A stretch of DNA of 53,327 nucleotides from Oscillibacter valericigenes. Its GTDB lineage: Bacteria > Bacillota > Clostridia > Oscillospirales > Oscillospiraceae. Below the pieces are notes generated by a model. That model saw only the letters and a list, made by a program, of their open reading frames with translations. It was not told the origin of the DNA and did no database searches. How positions within the stretch are numbered: the stretch's first letter is position 1; each line of letters opens with the position of its first letter. Of this stretch, positions 15,213 through 22,615 are shown in pieces. The stretch is from positions 1 to 53,327 of the forward strand of contig NZ_JAFBIS010000017.1 in assembly GCF_021531435.1 (NCBI RefSeq). The letters are read 5' to 3'. A program made the translations under genes and the position numbers.

Positions 15213-15247
15213 GTCGTCTCCCCCTTTGACGCCACGCATTTTTTCTT

Positions 15248-15275
15248 ATTATAACAGTTTTTCGCGGAAATGCAA
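15248..15275 (-). promoter_or_regulatory. Promoter of the DUF2238-like gene
   Basis: TATAAT (15248-15253) on the minus strand has a TTGCAT-like -35 box 16 bases upstream. The predicted start near 15241 supports the internal TTG as translation start. Confidence 0.5.
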
Positions 15276-15317
15276 AAACTAAAAAATGCCGCCCGGAACC
15301 GTGGTTCCGGGCGGCAT
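15276..15317 (-). terminator. Terminator after the ECF S-component gene
   Basis: ATGCCGCCCGGAACC (15286-15300) and GGTTCCGGGCGGCAT (15303-15317) are perfect inverted copies. On the minus strand TTTTTTAGTTTTT follows. Confidence 0.9.
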
Positions 15318-15328
15318 GGAAACGGGCC

Positions 15329-15859
15329 TCAGCGGACGGAGAACTTATCCCAGAATTTCAGCAGACCGGCCTTGAAGCACAGCAGCATGGCTACCACCGC
15401 GCCAAAGGTGGCCTGGAAGACCTGGAAGGGGAACTTCAGCATGGCGGCCTCCGGGGTGGCGTACACAAAGGCACGGCCGATGGAGTAGCCCACCACATTG
15501 ATGACCACGCCCAGGATGACGCCCACCAGAGCGCCCCGGCCGCGGCGGTCCGCGAACAGCTTATGGGCGCACAGGGACACCACCACCGCCTGGAGGCCAT
15601 GGGTCAGCAGGGAGACGAACATGGGAGCGGGATAGAAGAAAAAGTCGCCCAGAAAGGCACCCACGCCGCCTACGATAAAGGCCCCCAGCGGGTCCAGCAG
15701 GATGGCGGCGGTGCAGATGACGGCGTCATTCAGGTAGAGGTGGCCGCCGGGAACGGGGATGCTGAAAGAGCTCATGGCAATGTTCAGAGCCATCAGCATG
15801 GCGGTGACGGTGAGCCACTTGACCGGGCGCACCTTGCGGAGATCAGAAGATGCAGACAT
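15329..15859 (-). CDS. ECF transporter S component, substrate unknown
   Basis: The protein of about 176 residues has five or six membrane segments. The pattern ALNIAMSSFSIPVPGGHLYL followed by NDAVICTAAILLDPLGAFIV is typical of substrate-binding S components of ECF-type vitamin transporters. The start MSASSDLRKV is preferred, since GAAGGA lies 8-10 bases upstream. No energising EcfA or EcfT gene is nearby, as expected for group II ECF systems that share one module. No riboswitch is recognised in the upstream 130 bases, so the vitamin cannot be named. Confidence 0.75.
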   Translation of the reverse strand: MSASSDLRKVRPVKWLTVTAMLMALNIAMSSFSIPVPGGHLYLNDAVICTAAILLDPLGAFIVGGVGAFLGDFFFYPAPMFVSLLTHGLQAVVVSLCAHKLFADRRGRGALVGVILGVVINVVGYSIGRAFVYATPEAAMLKFPFQVFQATFGAVVAMLLCFKAGLLKFWDKFSVR

Positions 15860-15960
15860 AGAGAGATCCTTCTTTCGTTGGTTTTCCATATTTTAGCGTC
15901 CATGTGGTTTTATCGAAAGTGTCAAAATATAAATTTTTTATAAGGTCAGATGTAGGTAAG

Positions 15961-16000
15961 ACCCGGGCCTGCCCCGCAAAACAGCGGGGCAGGCCCGGGT
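15961..16000. repeat. Strong 17-bp hairpin without T-run
   Basis: ACCCGGGCCTGCCCCGC (15961-15977) pairs perfectly with GCGGGGCAGGCCCGGGT (15984-16000). It follows the DUF3169 stop on the minus strand. Neither side has a T-run, so it may protect the mRNA end or act with weaker efficiency as a terminator. Confidence 0.65.
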
Positions 16001-16017
16001 GATGTTCCTATGACTTC

Positions 16018-16776
16018 TCACTTGCGCTTGGCCAGGCGGATGCACTCCAGGCAGTAGGACACCTGCAGCAGCAGCCACAGCAGGCACACCACGAAAACCG
16101 GCATCAGCAGGTCGAAGTTGAAGGCGTAGCTCAGCAGCAGCAATGCCGCCCACAGGATGGGGCAGGCGGTGCTCACCACGTTGAAGGCCTTGTAGGCCGC
16201 CTGGCCGATCTGCTTCTGCTCCGCCTCGTCGCAGCTCTCAAACCACTTCTTTTTGAACTTCACATCGTAGACGCTGCCCTTTTTCTCCGGGTTCATCCGC
16301 CGGGTCAGATCCACGATCTTCTGCTGGGCAAAAACCAGCGTGAACGCGGAGACGATGAAGAACAGGACGCCCACAATTCCGCCCAGCGGGCTCCCGCCGG
16401 ACTCCGCCACGGCAAAAAAGAACATATCCAGCACCAGCTGGGCGGCAGTCAGCAGCAGAGCCCAGTTCAGCTTCTCGTCCGCCCGGTCCATGGTAGCGTC
16501 GTCCTCGCCGTCCCAGCCGGTGAACAGGGCCTTGGCGCTGCGGTACAGCCACAGGATCAGCCCCAGGGACACCACCGAGGTGACCAGCAGCGCCCAGGGC
16601 GCGGCGGCGGTCAGGCCGTCGGCAACAGCGGCGGCAATGACCTCGGAAATGTTATCATGGCCCACCCAGCCGGCGGCAAAGCCCATGAAGCCGCCGAAAA
16701 TCGCGGCTGCAAGCAAAATCAGCAGATATTTGGGCAGGGCTTTGCGGTTATCCTTTTTGACTGCGTTATTCTCCAT
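16018..16776 (-). CDS. DUF3169-family membrane protein
   Basis: The 252-residue protein has six membrane segments: two near the N-terminus (YLLILLAAAIFGGFMGFAAG, ALLVTSVVSLGLILWLY), two in the middle and two at the C-terminus. A soluble charged loop contains DLTRRMNPEKKGSVYDVKF. The family is commonly found next to a small Xre-type regulator, as here. The ATG at 16776 has GAGGAGG 9 bases upstream and lies inside the last codons of the regulator gene, so the two are translationally coupled. Function unknown; it may be an envelope or transport accessory protein controlled by its partner. Confidence 0.7.
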   Translation of the reverse strand: MENNAVKKDNRKALPKYLLILLAAAIFGGFMGFAAGWVGHDNISEVIAAAVADGLTAAAPWALLVTSVVSLGLILWLYRSAKALFTGWDGEDDATMDRADEKLNWALLLTAAQLVLDMFFFAVAESGGSPLGGIVGVLFFIVSAFTLVFAQQKIVDLTRRMNPEKKGSVYDVKFKKKWFESCDEAEQKQIGQAAYKAFNVVSTACPILWAALLLLSYAFNFDLLMPVFVVCLLWLLLQVSYCLECIRLAKRK

Positions 16777-16984
16777 CGTTTTCATCCTCCTCATAGAAAA
16801 AAATATCCTCCACGGACACATTACAGATTTTGGCGATCTTTAAAGCCAGGGTCACCGAGGGCGAATAGTCCCCCCGCTCAATCTGGCTGATGGTCTGACG
16901 GGACACCCCCGCCAGGGCGCCCATCTCCTGCTGGTTGACGCCCAGCCGGGCCCGGTACTCTTTCAAACGGTTATACAGCGGCAT
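16766..16984 (-). CDS. Small Xre-type repressor
   Basis: This 72-residue protein is essentially one Cro/CI helix-turn-helix: RLKEYRARLGVNQQEMGALA, then GVSRQTISQIERGDYSPSVT, ending in an acidic tail FFYEEDENDGE. The start MPLYNRLKEY has AAGGAGG 6 bases before it. It overlaps the DUF3169 gene by 11 bases. Paired dyad operators over its own promoter (17000-17072) point to autoregulation, with the DUF3169 membrane protein as co-regulated partner. Confidence 0.88.
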   Translation of the reverse strand: MPLYNRLKEYRARLGVNQQEMGALAGVSRQTISQIERGDYSPSVTLALKIAKICNVSVEDIFFYEEDENDGE

Positions 16985-16999
16985 AGGCCGCCTCCTTCC

Positions 17000-17072
17000 T
17001 GACAACTTTTCAAGTCAACTTGACAACTATCCTTGTCAATCGTAGGATAGCACTGACAAGGATAGTTGTCAA
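17000..17072 (-). promoter_or_regulatory. Promoter with two or three operators for the Xre/DUF3169 pair
   Basis: TTGACA (17067-17072) and TATCCT (17044-17049), 17 bases apart, form the minus-strand promoter. Two dyads of the form TGACAA-N6-TTGTCA (17020-17039 and 17054-17072) are together a perfect 19-bp inverted repeat flanking the -10 box. A degenerate third copy lies at 17000-17017. Confidence 0.75.
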
Positions 17073-17082
17073 TACCCAATAT

Positions 17083-17116
17083 AAAAATCTCCGGGAAAAT
17101 TTTCCCGGAGATTTTT
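17083..17116. terminator. Bidirectional terminator after the AI-2E-family gene
   Basis: AAAAATCTCCGGGAAAA (17083-17099) and TTTTCCCGGAGATTTTT (17100-17116) form a perfect 17-bp palindrome with T-runs on both sides. Confidence 0.88.
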
Positions 17117-17122
17117 CGGTTA

Positions 17123-18289
17123 TCATTTCATGGACGGAGGCGGGTCCCGCCACTTGGAAGCGGGCACCTGTTTCTCCGCCAGACGGCCCTTCACGAAGTC
17201 ACGAAACAGGGCGTACAGCACAGAGCAGAGGGGGATGAAGAACAGCATCCCCGCCACGCCCATCAGCTTGCCGCCCAGGGTGACGGCGGCCAGCACCCAG
17301 ATGGAGGGCAGGCCCACGGAGGAGCCCACCACATGGGGGTAGATGAGGTTGCCCTCGATCTGCTGGAGCACCAGGAACAAAATCACGAACACCACGGCCT
17401 TCCAGGGGTCTGTGACAGCGATGAGCAGCGCGCCCACACCGCAGCCGATGAAAGCGCCCACAATGGGGATGAGGGCCGTCAGGGCAATGAGGACGCCCAC
17501 CAGCACGGCATAGGGCAGGCGGAAAACACTCATGGCCACCACGAACATAGTGCCCAAAATGACCGCCTCCGTGCACTGGCCGGAGAGGAAGCTGGAGAAG
17601 GTGCGGTTCGCCAGGCGCAGGACCTCCAGGGCCCGGTCCGCCCGCTTCACGGACAGGAGGCCGTAGAGCACCTGCCGGCCCTGGCGGGACAGTTTTTCCT
17701 TTTGCAGCAGGATGTAGAACGAGAAGATCAGCCCGATGACGAAGGTGCTGACGCCGCTGACCACGCCCCCGATCAATCCGCCCCCGGAGGAGATCAGGCT
17801 GCCGCCCCAGGACTGGGCCAGCTGGATGGCCTTCTGGGAGAGGCTTTTCCAGTCGATGTTCAGCTCGTTCACGACTCCCTTGATCTGGGGCAGGTACTTC
17901 TCCAGGCCCAGCAGCCAGTCATACAGCCGGTCAAAGGCGGCAGGGACCTGGGCGGCAATGGACATCACAGCGTCCTTGACGCCGGGGCCGATGACGCCGC
18001 CCGCCAGTGCCAGCACGCCGATGACCGCCACCAGCGTCAGCACCAGGGCCAGGGGACGGCGGAGGGCGGCGCCCCGCTTCGCCTGGGGGTACAGGTGCCG
18101 CTCGATGGCCCGCATGGGCACGTTCAGGATAAAGGCAATGGCGGCTCCCAGCAGGAAGGGCGACAGGATGCCCAGCAGCCAGCCCAGTGCCCGGAAAACC
18201 ACGTTCAGGTGCTGAATGGCGACGTAAAACGCCGCGCCGCCGCAGACCACCAGCAGCAGGTTTTTTACCGTCTGCTTGTTCCACTCCAT
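17123..18289 (-). CDS. AI-2E-family (PerM-like) membrane transporter
   Basis: The 388-residue protein shows the AI-2E family profile: two N-terminal membrane segments (LLLVVCGGAAFYVAIQHL, WLLGILSPFLLGAAIAFILN), then a soluble region, then a block of closely spaced helices including YAVLVGVLIALTALIPIVGA and EGNLIYPHVVGSSVGLPSIW, the family signature. Members export small molecules or work as sodium/proton antiporters; the substrate here is unknown. It starts four bases after the gamma-carbonic-anhydrase stop with a poor ribosome site, so it probably depends on coupling. Confidence 0.85.
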   Translation of the reverse strand: MEWNKQTVKNLLLVVCGGAAFYVAIQHLNVVFRALGWLLGILSPFLLGAAIAFILNVPMRAIERHLYPQAKRGAALRRPLALVLTLVAVIGVLALAGGVIGPGVKDAVMSIAAQVPAAFDRLYDWLLGLEKYLPQIKGVVNELNIDWKSLSQKAIQLAQSWGGSLISSGGGLIGGVVSGVSTFVIGLIFSFYILLQKEKLSRQGRQVLYGLLSVKRADRALEVLRLANRTFSSFLSGQCTEAVILGTMFVVAMSVFRLPYAVLVGVLIALTALIPIVGAFIGCGVGALLIAVTDPWKAVVFVILFLVLQQIEGNLIYPHVVGSSVGLPSIWVLAAVTLGGKLMGVAGMLFFIPLCSVLYALFRDFVKGRLAEKQVPASKWRDPPPSMK

Positions 18290-18293
18290 AGGC

Positions 18294-18776
18294 TCAGCCC
18301 TTGCGGTACAGCTCCGCCGCGTGGAGATAGCCCCGGGCGGACCCCCGGTTGCCCTCGATCTCCGCCTCCGTCAGGGGGCGGACCACCTTGGCGGGACTGC
18401 CTAAGATCATGGAGCCGGCGGGGGCGTCCATCTTGCCGGTGACCAGGGCCCCGGCACCCACGATGCAGTTGTCGCCGATTTTGGCGCCGTTCAGCACCAC
18501 CGCGCCCATGCCGATGAGGACGTTGTCCCCCATGGTGCAGCCGTGGACGATGGCGTTATGGCCGATGGTGCAGCCACGGCCCACCACCGTCTCCTCATGC
18601 ATGACGGCGCCGTCCTGGATGTTGGTGTTCTCCCCCACGGTGATGGCGCCCTCGTCGCCCCGGAGGACGGCGTTATACCACACGCTGACGCCCTTGCCCA
18701 GGGTCACGTCTCCCGCCACCCGGGCGCCTTCGCAGATCAGAACGTTTTCATCAGTCTCTCTCAGTTTGTATGCCAT
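18294..18776 (-). CDS. Gamma-carbonic-anhydrase-like left-handed beta-helix protein
   Basis: The 160-residue protein is built of hexapeptide repeats (VLICEGARVAGDVTLGKGVS, VWYNAVLRGDEGAITVGENT). It contains NIQDGAVMH, HNAIVHGC and IGMGAVVLNG, which carry the three zinc-binding histidines and the Arg/Asp/Gln residues of the gamma-class fold. Bacterial relatives (YrdA/PaaY/CaiE) are often not proven carbonic anhydrases. The ATG at 18776 has AAGGAGAG 8 bases upstream; an earlier frame start lacks this. It lies 16 bases after the aminopeptidase gene in the same operon. Confidence 0.85.
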   Translation of the reverse strand: MAYKLRETDENVLICEGARVAGDVTLGKGVSVWYNAVLRGDEGAITVGENTNIQDGAVMHEETVVGRGCTIGHNAIVHGCTMGDNVLIGMGAVVLNGAKIGDNCIVGAGALVTGKMDAPAGSMILGSPAKVVRPLTEAEIEGNRGSARGYLHAAELYRKG

Positions 18777-18792
18777 GATTTCTCTCTCCTTT

Positions 18793-20025
18793 TCAAATCT
18801 CCGGTGCAAAGTTGCCGTTTACGAACACGGGGATTTCCTTCCCGTCGTGGGTGGTGCCCACGATGGAGAGGTCCGGCGTGCCCACCATGAAGTCCACGTG
18901 GGTAATGGAGTCGTTCAGGCCCCGGGCTTTCAGCTCATCTTTCGTCATCTGCTGGCCGTCCTTCAGGCAGGGATACGCCTCGCCGAAGGCGATGTGGCAG
19001 GCGGCGTTTTCGTCAAACAGGGTGTTATAGAACAGGATCTTCTGGTTGGAGATGGGGCTGTCATAGGGCACCAGGGCTACTTCCCCGAAATAGCTGGCGC
19101 CCTCGTCCACGGAGATCGCGGCCCTCAACGCCTCCTCGCCCTTTTCGGCGTGGGCCTCCGTGATCCTGCCGTCCTTCACCACGAAGTGGAACTTGTCGAT
19201 GATAGTACCGTCGTTCACCAGGGGCATTGCGGAGTACACCACGCCGTTGACGCCGGTTTTCAAGGGCGAAGTAAACAGTTCCTCCGTGGGGATGTTGGCG
19301 ATATATTCCTGGCCGGACAGGGTGACGTCATTGCCCGCCTCCCAGATGTGGCCCTCCGGCAGCTCCACCGTCAGGTCGGTACCGAGAGAATTGGTGTAGT
19401 GCAGGGACTTGAAGTTCAGGGCGTTCATCTTCTCCATCCGCTCATGGAGGGTGTCGAGATGCGTCCTCCACTTCTCCACCGCCCTGCCGTCGCCGCTGAT
19501 GCGGACGGCCTTGAAAATGGCGTCCCACAGCTTTGCCATGGCCTCGTCCTCGCTGGCGTCCGGGAACACGGTTTTGGCCCAGCTGGGAATGGGGATGGAG
19601 GCGATGCACCAGGGGAAGCCGCTACACATCTGCAGGCGGTCAAAATCCTTCAACGCCTTGCCGCTGGCCTGCTGAGCGCGGACGATGCGCTTGGAGTCCA
19701 CGCCCTTGAAATTCTCCGGGTCGGAGGCGGAGATGGCGAGGTAGGCCGCGCCCTCCAGGGCGTAGTCGTTGAAGAAGTGGCGGCGCCACAGGGCCACCTC
19801 GTCGAAAATGGCGTCGTCGGCCTGGAGGTACTTCATCCGAGCCATGGCGTCATCGTGCCAGTTCATGACGACTTCTTTACAGCCGACATCGTAGGCCTCC
19901 TGAGCGCACATCCGGGCGAAGTAGGCGCACTCCACCGGGGAGGAGATCACCAGCCGCTGGCCTTTCTGGACATTCAGGCCCACCCGCACCAGCAGGCTGG
20001 CGTATTCCCGCAGTTTTTCATCCAT
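18793..20025 (-). CDS. M29-family aminopeptidase (AmpS/PepS-like)
   Basis: The 410-residue protein matches thermophilic-type M29 metallo-aminopeptidases. It has the N-terminal MDEKLREYASLLVRVGLNVQ with a nearby GQRLVISSPVE strand. The central region includes ELPEGHIWEAGNDVTLSGQE and IANIPTEELFTSP. The C-terminal end has ITHVDFMVGTPDLSIVGTTH and DGKEIPVFVNGNFA, the metal-binding region of the family. It trims N-terminal residues from peptides in the cytoplasm. It leads a three-gene operon with the carbonic-anhydrase-like and AI-2E-family genes, read from a promoter at 20060-20089. Confidence 0.88.
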   Translation of the reverse strand: MDEKLREYASLLVRVGLNVQKGQRLVISSPVECAYFARMCAQEAYDVGCKEVVMNWHDDAMARMKYLQADDAIFDEVALWRRHFFNDYALEGAAYLAISASDPENFKGVDSKRIVRAQQASGKALKDFDRLQMCSGFPWCIASIPIPSWAKTVFPDASEDEAMAKLWDAIFKAVRISGDGRAVEKWRTHLDTLHERMEKMNALNFKSLHYTNSLGTDLTVELPEGHIWEAGNDVTLSGQEYIANIPTEELFTSPLKTGVNGVVYSAMPLVNDGTIIDKFHFVVKDGRITEAHAEKGEEALRAAISVDEGASYFGEVALVPYDSPISNQKILFYNTLFDENAACHIAFGEAYPCLKDGQQMTKDELKARGLNDSITHVDFMVGTPDLSIVGTTHDGKEIPVFVNGNFAPEI

Positions 20026-20059
20026 GAAAATTTCATCCTTTCACAGCGTTTTTTTCTTA

Positions 20060-20089
20060 ATTATACGCTATTTTAGAGCAAGTTATCAA
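20060..20089 (-). promoter_or_regulatory. Promoter of the aminopeptidase operon
   Basis: On the minus strand TTGATA (20084-20089) and TATAAT (20060-20065) are 18 bases apart. Confidence 0.7.
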
Positions 20090-20348
20090 CAAAGTAAAGA
20101 CAGACTGTCAATAAAATCGCAAGACCTACGCGACGGGAAGGAAGATAGTTACGAAAGAAACCCAGGAGGGGTGTCTCAAGGTGAATTGCCGCGCAGCGGC
20201 AAGAGAAGGTGGCCTGGGCCATTCGTTTTCAATCATAAGTTTTTCTGAACTTGGAAAGTTTAGAAAAACTTGCAGCAGCTTGTCGAAAAAATTTTTCGAC
20301 AAGCTGAGAAAAGGACGGCGAGTCCTGGAAATTTCACGGTTTGGACAC
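20090..20348. other. Intergenic region with two large palindromes
   Basis: No credible gene lies here. AAGTTTTTCT (20237-20246) pairs with AGAAAAACTT (20262-20271), and a 31-base near-perfect palindrome (CAGCTTGTCGAAAAA and its complement around one base) spans 20276-20306. A GC-rich part, including CGCGCAGCGGCAAG, lies at 20170-20220. It may be an extragenic repeat family, but other copies cannot be checked within this window. Confidence 0.5.
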
Positions 20349-20379
20349 AAAAGCCGGAGAGAACCCTCCCCGGCTTTTT
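20349..20379. terminator. Bidirectional terminator after the YihY-like gene
   Basis: AAAAGCCGG (20349-20357) pairs with CCGGCTTTT (20370-20378). T-runs occur on both strands, and it lies just beyond the stop of the minus-strand gene. Confidence 0.75.
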
Positions 20380-20386
20380 GCAACAT

Positions 20387-21250
20387 TCAGGATGTTTCCG
20401 GCTTTTCCAGTTTGTCCTTGCGGAGGCTCATCAGCGTGCCGTTCAGCTCCGCGCCCATAATGAGGATGGCGGCGGTCATATACAGCCAGATCATCAGAAC
20501 GATGACCGTTCCGATGGAGCCGTACAGCAGGGAGTAGTTGGCGATGTTGTCCACATAGAACGAGTACAGCCAGCTCAATGCCACCCAAGCCGCCAGTGCC
20601 CCCACCGTCCCCGGCCAGATGTTCCGCCAGGGCTGGCGGCTGTCCTGAGCCAGGGCATACAGGAAGTAGAGGGCGAAGAAGCCCACCACCGCCACCATGG
20701 GGAAGCGCAGCTTTGACCACAGCTCCGCCGCGAACAGCGGCAGGCGAAAATGATGGACCGCGTACGTCAGGACCCGCTCGCCGATGGTGGACAACGCCAC
20801 CGTCACCGCGATGGTGACGATCAGCATGACCGTATACAGCAGCGTTTTCAGCCGGTGCAGGACGGCCCCTTTCGGCGGTCCCAAATGGTAGGCCGTCCGC
20901 ACGGAGCGCATCAGGGAATTCGTGGCCCGCATGGGGAAATAGATGGAAAACAGCAGGCCGAACACCAGCAGCCGGGGGCTGGGGTTTTCGCTGACATAGG
21001 TCAGGTACACTTCGATAAATTCAATGATCTCATTGGGCAGGATCTCCGCCAACGCCTGAAGGATGGCCGCCACATCCAGCCGCAGCAAGCCCAGCAGGGC
21101 GCTGATAAAAATCAGAAATGGGAAGATCATAAACAGGAGGTAAAAGGCCAGGGCCGCGCTCTGAATGCCCACGTTGTGGCGCAGATAGCGCCGGATCAGG
21201 AGGTAGACGGCGCGGAGAAAACGGTTTTTCGGGGGAGCGGGAGTTTTCAC
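20387..21250 (-). CDS. YihY/BrkB-family membrane protein
   Basis: The 287-residue protein has six membrane segments and the family pattern QSAALAFYLLFMIFPFLIFI near the N-terminus, then YFPMRATNSLMRSVRTAYHL, and late PWRNIWPGTVGALAAWVALS and SIGTVIVLMIWLYMTAAILI followed by MGAELN. YihY-type proteins were once called ribonuclease BN but are membrane proteins of uncertain role. The GTG start at 21250 has AGGAGG 7 bases upstream; the longer frame is not supported. It lies downstream of the ArsC-like gene on the same strand. Confidence 0.88.
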   Translation of the reverse strand: MKTPAPPKNRFLRAVYLLIRRYLRHNVGIQSAALAFYLLFMIFPFLIFISALLGLLRLDVAAILQALAEILPNEIIEFIEVYLTYVSENPSPRLLVFGLLFSIYFPMRATNSLMRSVRTAYHLGPPKGAVLHRLKTLLYTVMLIVTIAVTVALSTIGERVLTYAVHHFRLPLFAAELWSKLRFPMVAVVGFFALYFLYALAQDSRQPWRNIWPGTVGALAAWVALSWLYSFYVDNIANYSLLYGSIGTVIVLMIWLYMTAAILIMGAELNGTLMSLRKDKLEKPETS

Positions 21251-21296
21251 GCTCGGACCTCCTTTCTTGCAGCGGCGGACGCGTCCGGCGCGCTTT

Positions 21297-21632
21297 TCAT
21301 TCCCATTTTGCCCAGATGTCGGGACAGTAACCAACCGTCGCCTCTTTGCCGTTGCGGACGATGGGCGTCTGGAACAGCTCCGGGTGCTCCAGCAGCTTTT
21401 CCTCCTGGGCGTCCGGGGTGATATAGGCCATGAACAGGTCCTCGTAGGCCCGGCATTTCGTGTTCACCAGGGCCTCAAAGCCAACTTTCTGCTTGACGGA
21501 CTGGTACTCCCGGGGGGATAATCCTTTTGAGGGAACGTCGATATACTGGTATTTGATGCGGCGCTCCTTGAACCAGCGTTCCGCCTTCTTCGTGTCGAAG
21601 GACTTGGAGGAGCCGAAGATCTGGATATTCAT
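21297..21632 (-). CDS. ArsC/Spx-family protein lacking the catalytic cysteine
   Basis: The 111-residue protein has the thioredoxin-like ArsC/Spx fold pattern: IQIFGSSKSFDTKKAERWFK at the start, a middle SKGLSPREYQSVKQKVGFEA, and ELFQTPIVRNGKEATVGYCP near the end. In arsenate reductases and Spx the first loop carries C-X-X-C or at least one Cys. Here it reads GSSKSF, so neither thiol chemistry nor an Spx redox switch is expected at that site. A clear AAGGAGA lies before the ATG. It may be a regulator or a non-redox relative; arsenate reduction is unlikely. Confidence 0.8.
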   Translation of the reverse strand: MNIQIFGSSKSFDTKKAERWFKERRIKYQYIDVPSKGLSPREYQSVKQKVGFEALVNTKCRAYEDLFMAYITPDAQEEKLLEHPELFQTPIVRNGKEATVGYCPDIWAKWE

Positions 21633-21670
21633 AGGATAAGTCTCCTTGATTTCAGAATGGAGGGATCAGC

Positions 21671-22387
21671 ATGACTGAACCTGTCAAGCAGCTGAAGGAA
21701 CTGGTGGACAGCTCCGACAACATCGTATTTTTCGGCGGGGCCGGCGTCAGCACAGAATCCGGCATCCCGGATTTCCGCAGCACCGACGGACTGTACCACC
21801 AGCAGTGGAAGTATCCGCCGGAAACTATTTTAAGCCATACCTTTTATGAAAGCAACCCCGAAGAATTTTTCCGCTTCTACCGGACCAAGCTCCTGGCCCC
21901 TGACGCAAAGCCCAACGCCGCCCACTACAAGCTGGCGGAATGGGAGAAGGCCGGGAAGCTGAAGGCCGTCATCACCCAGAACATCGACGGGCTCCACCAG
22001 GCCGCCGGGAGCCGCCGGGTGCTGGAGCTCCACGGCAGCGTCCACCGGAACTACTGCGAAAAGTGCGGCAAGTTCCACGACTTCGACTTCATGCTCCATA
22101 GCAGCGGCATCCCCCGGTGCGAATGCGGCGGCATCGTCAAGCCCGACGTGGTTCTGTACGAGGAGGGGCTGGACCAGAAAACGCTGAACGATTCCGTCCG
22201 GGCTATCGCCGGGGCCGATATGCTCATCATCGGCGGCACCTCCCTCAATGTCTACCCCGCCGCCGGGCTCATCAACTATTACCGGGGCCATAAGCTGGTG
22301 CTCATCAACAAATCCGCGGTGGCCCGGGACCTGGCTGCCGACCTGGTCATCACCGACCCTATCGGCGAGGTGCTGGGACAGCTGTGA
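21671..22387 (+). CDS. Sir2-family NAD-dependent protein deacylase
   Basis: The 238-residue sirtuin removes acyl groups from lysines, using NAD. It shows [18 protein letters not shown] (NAD-binding loop), [13 protein letters not shown] and the catalytic His in [12 protein letters not shown]. The structural zinc site is CEKC followed by CECGG, and [14 protein letters not shown] completes the Rossmann part. It starts 38 bases from the divergent ArsC-like gene, with GGAGG 7 bases before the ATG. A terminator follows at 22424. Acetyl-CoA-linked genes are nearby (citrate synthase next), but a joint function is only a suggestion. Confidence 0.93.
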   Translation: MTEPVKQLKELVDSSDNIVFFGGAGVSTESGIPDFRSTDGLYHQQWKYPPETILSHTFYESNPEEFFRFYRTKLLAPDAKPNAAHYKLAEWEKAGKLKAVITQNIDGLHQAAGSRRVLELHGSVHRNYCEKCGKFHDFDFMLHSSGIPRCECGGIVKPDVVLYEEGLDQKTLNDSVRAIAGADMLIIGGTSLNVYPAAGLINYYRGHKLVLINKSAVARDLAADLVITDPIGEVLGQL

Positions 22388-22423
22388 GCCTGCCGGTTTC
22401 CCTAATTTGTGTATATCTAACAG

Positions 22424-22460
22424 AAAACGACGCCGTCCGGCAGCGGATGGCGTCGTTTTT
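22424..22460 (+). terminator. Terminator after the sirtuin gene
   Basis: AAAACGACGCC (22424-22434) pairs with GGCGTCGTTTT (22449-22459), followed by T. Confidence 0.85.
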
Positions 22461-22548
22461 CACAAGTTCCTGTCCTCAAAAATGCAAGTTGAATAAATTT
22501 GTCATGCAAAATTTGCAATTATTTTTTTATTTTTCTGACTTTTTACCA

Positions 22549-22577
22549 TTGAAAATGAAAGTCATGCATGTTAGAAT
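22549..22577 (+). promoter_or_regulatory. Promoter of citrate synthase
   Basis: TTGAAA (22549-22554) and TAGAAT (22572-22577) are 17 bases apart. A CATGCATG palindrome lies in the spacer, and ATGCAAAATTTGCAATT (22504-22520) just upstream is another dyad. Both could be operators. Confidence 0.6.
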
Positions 22578-22615
22578 TGCATCATTCCTAACCAGGGCTG
22601 AAAGGAGTCCCCGCT

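Noticed and set aside
14298..15239. ATG at 15239 as start of the DUF2238-like gene
   Set aside because: It has no ribosome site and lies about at the predicted transcription start; an internal TTG with a good site is favoured.
21297..21632. Arsenate reductase
   Set aside because: The catalytic cysteine region reads GSSKSF, and no other arsenic gene is near.
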